A stretch of DNA of 64,000 nucleotides from Oreocharis arfaki (taxonomy: Eukaryota > Chordata > Aves > Passeriformes > Paramythiidae). The stretch covers positions 399,744 through 463,743 of the forward strand of contig VZRR01011628.1 in the NCBI GenBank assembly GCA_013398015.1. Reading direction: 5' to 3'. Positions 61,627-64,000 of this stretch are shown here, one piece after another. Numbering within the stretch: position 1 is the stretch's first letter; the number at the start of each line of letters is the position of its first letter. The position numbers and the translations under genes are program-made. The notes below the pieces were generated by a model. It made no database searches and had not been told where the DNA came from. It was given only the letters and a program-made list of their open reading frames with translations.

Positions 61627-61765
61627 ACAAACAAACAAACAAACAAACAAAAAAACCCCAAATGAACAAAACTCCTGAAACAAAACCAACCAACCCCAAC
61701 CCCCTGACCACACCCCCCAAAAACAAACAAACAAACAAACAAACAAACAAACAAACAAACAAACA
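61627..61765. repeat. (CAAA)n microsatellite and A/C-rich tract
   Basis: Two blocks of CAAA repeats (61627-61650 and 61719-61765, the second about 11 uninterrupted units) flank an A/C-rich stretch. The frames across it encode only low-complexity peptides. No spacers of constant length exist, so it is not a CRISPR. Confidence 0.93.
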
Positions 61766-62740
61766 CCAAGTGGGTAATGAGAAATATGGGAGAGGAAAAC
61801 CAGAAAACTACAGCGTGTCATTTTATGTATTGGAAAAGAAAAAAGACTCGTGTTGAAGTCTCCCAAAACTAACTTGCCTTGAGCTGACTATAAGTAGAGA
61901 AGTTTTTTATTCTCTGCAACATTTCTTGAGGCATTTCTCATTTCACCCAAGGTCTGCAAATAGGCTTTTGTTATTGGCTGTTGGCCTGTAGCTTGTTTTG
62001 TTTATTTGGTTATTTGTATTTTTTTGGGGAGGGGTTGTCTTTTTGCAGAACAGAGAGCAAATCAGATTAAAACACCTATTTCTGCTGTCACTGTGCTGAC
62101 CCTTTACAGATTTTAACCTATGGTTTATGGAAGTTTTTGTGCAGCAGAGCTCCAGCTTGGGATCCCTGGATATCAGCATTGTAATCTGTGAGGGACCCTG
62201 GTTCTCCCCATTATGTCTAAATACCTCCTGACACAACTGCTCCAGCCATTTCAGCCCAGCATGATAAGTGCTCATACAAGGAGGAAGGGAAAGCAAGAAA
62301 AGGCCATTTCCATTTGAGACAGCAAGAGAAAAACATCAAACTTCCACAATGGTTAATAATGCTTATCCCTGTAGAGTAATAAAAAAAAGAATGGACTGAC
62401 TTAAAAACACGCCTGGATGACAGTACAGCAGCAAAACATCCAGATTTCAGGAACTCAGTGGTCAGCTTTCACAGAACTAGAAATTTTCTTTTAGACATCA
62501 GAATGCAGCTGCCAGGGTGATGCAGAAGTAATTATGTTGGAAAATTAGATTAGCTCACCACACTAGGAATCTCCGTTAAACAGTCCTAATGATCGGGCAG
62601 AAGACATGGCCTATTGGAAGGAATAAAAACAGGGTGCAAGACAGATCATCCACTGCTTATGATAATTTTGTCTGTCACATCCAATCAATGGAATCTGTGT
62701 GCTGCAGGGTCAGGAATGGGATGTTCCATATGTCCTTCCT
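61766..62740. other. Unassigned non-coding DNA
   Basis: No gene is recognised. The 117-codon minus frame at 61943-62296 has no family signature. Confidence 0.5.
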
Positions 62741-62812
62741 GGGTGACCCTGTGGAACCTCTGAACATTTTATGCTTTAGTTCCCCATCTTTGAAATGTGG
62801 CCATTATTCAGA
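62741..62812 (+). mobile_element. MIR-like ancient SINE relic
   Basis: The sequence 'gggtgaccctgtggaacctc', then 'tttagttccccatctttgaa' and 'atgtggccattatt', follows the MIR 3' part ('gtgacc.tgggcaag', 'cctcagtttccccatctgtaaaatg'). It is diverged but recognisable along its length. Confidence 0.55.
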
Positions 62813-62941
62813 GCTGGCCAAAACCAAACCCAACAAAATATACAGCTTCAAAGGATGCAGAACCCTTTCAAATGTTAACAAAAATTCACCTCATCAACAA
62901 TTCCATTTACTTTTTGTTCTTTGCTCAGTATTTTTTTTTTA

Positions 62942-62944
<3 letters not shown>

Positions 62945-62973
<29 letters not shown>
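62945..62973. repeat. (TA)n microsatellite
   Basis: Fourteen TA units without interruption. Confidence 0.95.
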
Positions 62974-62977
<4 letters not shown>

Positions 62978-64000
62978 CTTCCTGTTGACTCTGAGACCTT
63001 TGGGAAAACTAAGCCAAATGAAGAAAAGGACTTTTTGGAAAGTAAATAACTCCCAACAAACTTCATGGAAGTAGGAGCCATACAAAAACATAGACCTGTG
63101 AAAAGTACCTTAGCAAAGATAAATATTCTCTGTGTGACTCTAACTAAATGCCCGATAATCCACAAAAAAAGAGTGCATCAAAGAAAGACATTTTCATCTG
63201 AATATTATCCTATACTGAAGTCATCAGAACATGAGATGAACCTTTATGGCAAAGCAGAATGCACTAGCTTTACAGGTCATGGAATGACTCTCCTGGCAGT
63301 GTGGTTTTCTATGGAGCCATGGATAGTGTGATCCAGGGTGTCCAAACCCACTGGTATCCCTGACAAGAGGATCGATCTGTGCAGTTTAGCTGGCATATAC
63401 TCCAATGACAAATGGATGCTATGGGAGAGGCTGGAGTTTGAACGCTGACTAGCGTCACTCTGTAAAAGGTTTATCCCACTCACCAGTGCCTAAATGGTAG
63501 GTAGCGATGCACAGTGCAACATCCTTTATTGCACTGTCAAAATAATTAATGGGGGAAAAAAAAATTAGGTGCATGTAAAAAAGGCAGAAACTGTTAGCAT
63601 AGCTCAGTGAAGTATGAAAAGTCCCAGAGGCTCTAATCCAAACATCAATGGCTTTGGGGCATCTTTATCTTTTTCTTTTTATTCTTTGAACAGAGAGAAG
63701 GAAAAAGGAAAGAAAGCAGAAACAGATAAAAAAAAAGTTAACTGTTTATTCACAACAAAATTCTTGTTTGGGACAAAAAGCAAAAATGAAAGCTTAACAT
63801 ATAGAAAAGTTACAGTAGTTAGATCTGCAGCATATATTCTTTGATTGTTAATGGACCCTATGAGAGAGGTTAAATGTTTACTGTCTAACTGGCCCTTCTA
63901 CTAAGCCACCACTTTGTTTTAAATGTTTTCCTGCCCCTTGTATAATTTTATTTTGAGTAACTGTTAAAACTATGAACAACATTAAGAACCTATTTTAAGC
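62974..64000. other. Unassigned non-coding DNA
   Basis: No gene or repeat family is recognised. Frames at 63065-63331 and 63614-63844 have no motif. A purine-rich patch lies near 63690-63737. Confidence 0.55.

Noticed and set aside
61627..61765. Regular short repeats that could suggest an array
   Set aside because: Simple CAAA tetranucleotide repeats with no spacers. A microsatellite, not a CRISPR array.

Overview
The window looks like gene-poor, AT-rich nuclear DNA from a bird: a gene desert or the inside of a very large intron. The main evidence is at least ten fragments of CR1-type LINEs with typical avian 3' ends, in at least four subfamily types. Much older amniote relics (MIR-like SINEs and a tRNA-headed SINE-like element) and many short microsatellites fit the same picture. 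I do not recognise any host protein-coding gene, rRNA, functional tRNA or CRISPR array. Most apparent reading frames are short (about 60-130 codons), have no family signature and lie in low-complexity or repeat DNA. I have not annotated them as genes.

Layout. Positions 1-2050 are unassigned apart from an AT-rich repeat cluster. Positions 2051-3395 hold a decayed CR1 fragment from the 5' half of ORF2 (endonuclease and linker), rarer than the usual 3'-end pieces. At 4821-5154 a ~150-185 bp unit is duplicated in tandem across a single N, so assembly error must be considered. Sequence is missing at 6568-6653. Two CR1 ends meet head to head at 9319-9840, and another CR1 piece lies at 10515-10635. 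A 34-bp strictly alternating pyrimidine/purine tract (14392-14425) is a Z-DNA candidate. At 15311-16190 a rearranged CR1 composite lacks its reverse transcriptase.

The centre (16.4-52.7 kb) is mostly unassigned. It holds CR1 pieces at 19.1, 26.1, 28.3-29.0, 30.5 and 46.2 kb, a possible old LTR at 21.9-22.3 kb, and a tRNA-like SINE relic at 32.19-32.41 kb. It also holds a GC-richer block at 43.9-44.25 kb and a CCAAT/C-rich cluster at 45.8-46.0 kb.

The right part contains a fairly open CR1 ORF2 C-terminus (52704-53440), a broken hAT-superfamily transposase (about 53742-54560) interrupted by a long A tract, and a CR1 copy with a local micro-inversion (55662-56245). Microsatellites and a MIR relic follow.

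No genes here act together. The biology is the layered decay of transposable elements plus possible non-coding regulatory DNA that cannot be recognised without alignments. I found no clear new system. The items most worth a second look are the hAT relic, the tRNA-headed SINE relic, the 5'-half CR1 copy, and the tandem duplication that may be an assembly artefact. All family assignments rest on remembered family signatures, not on searches.
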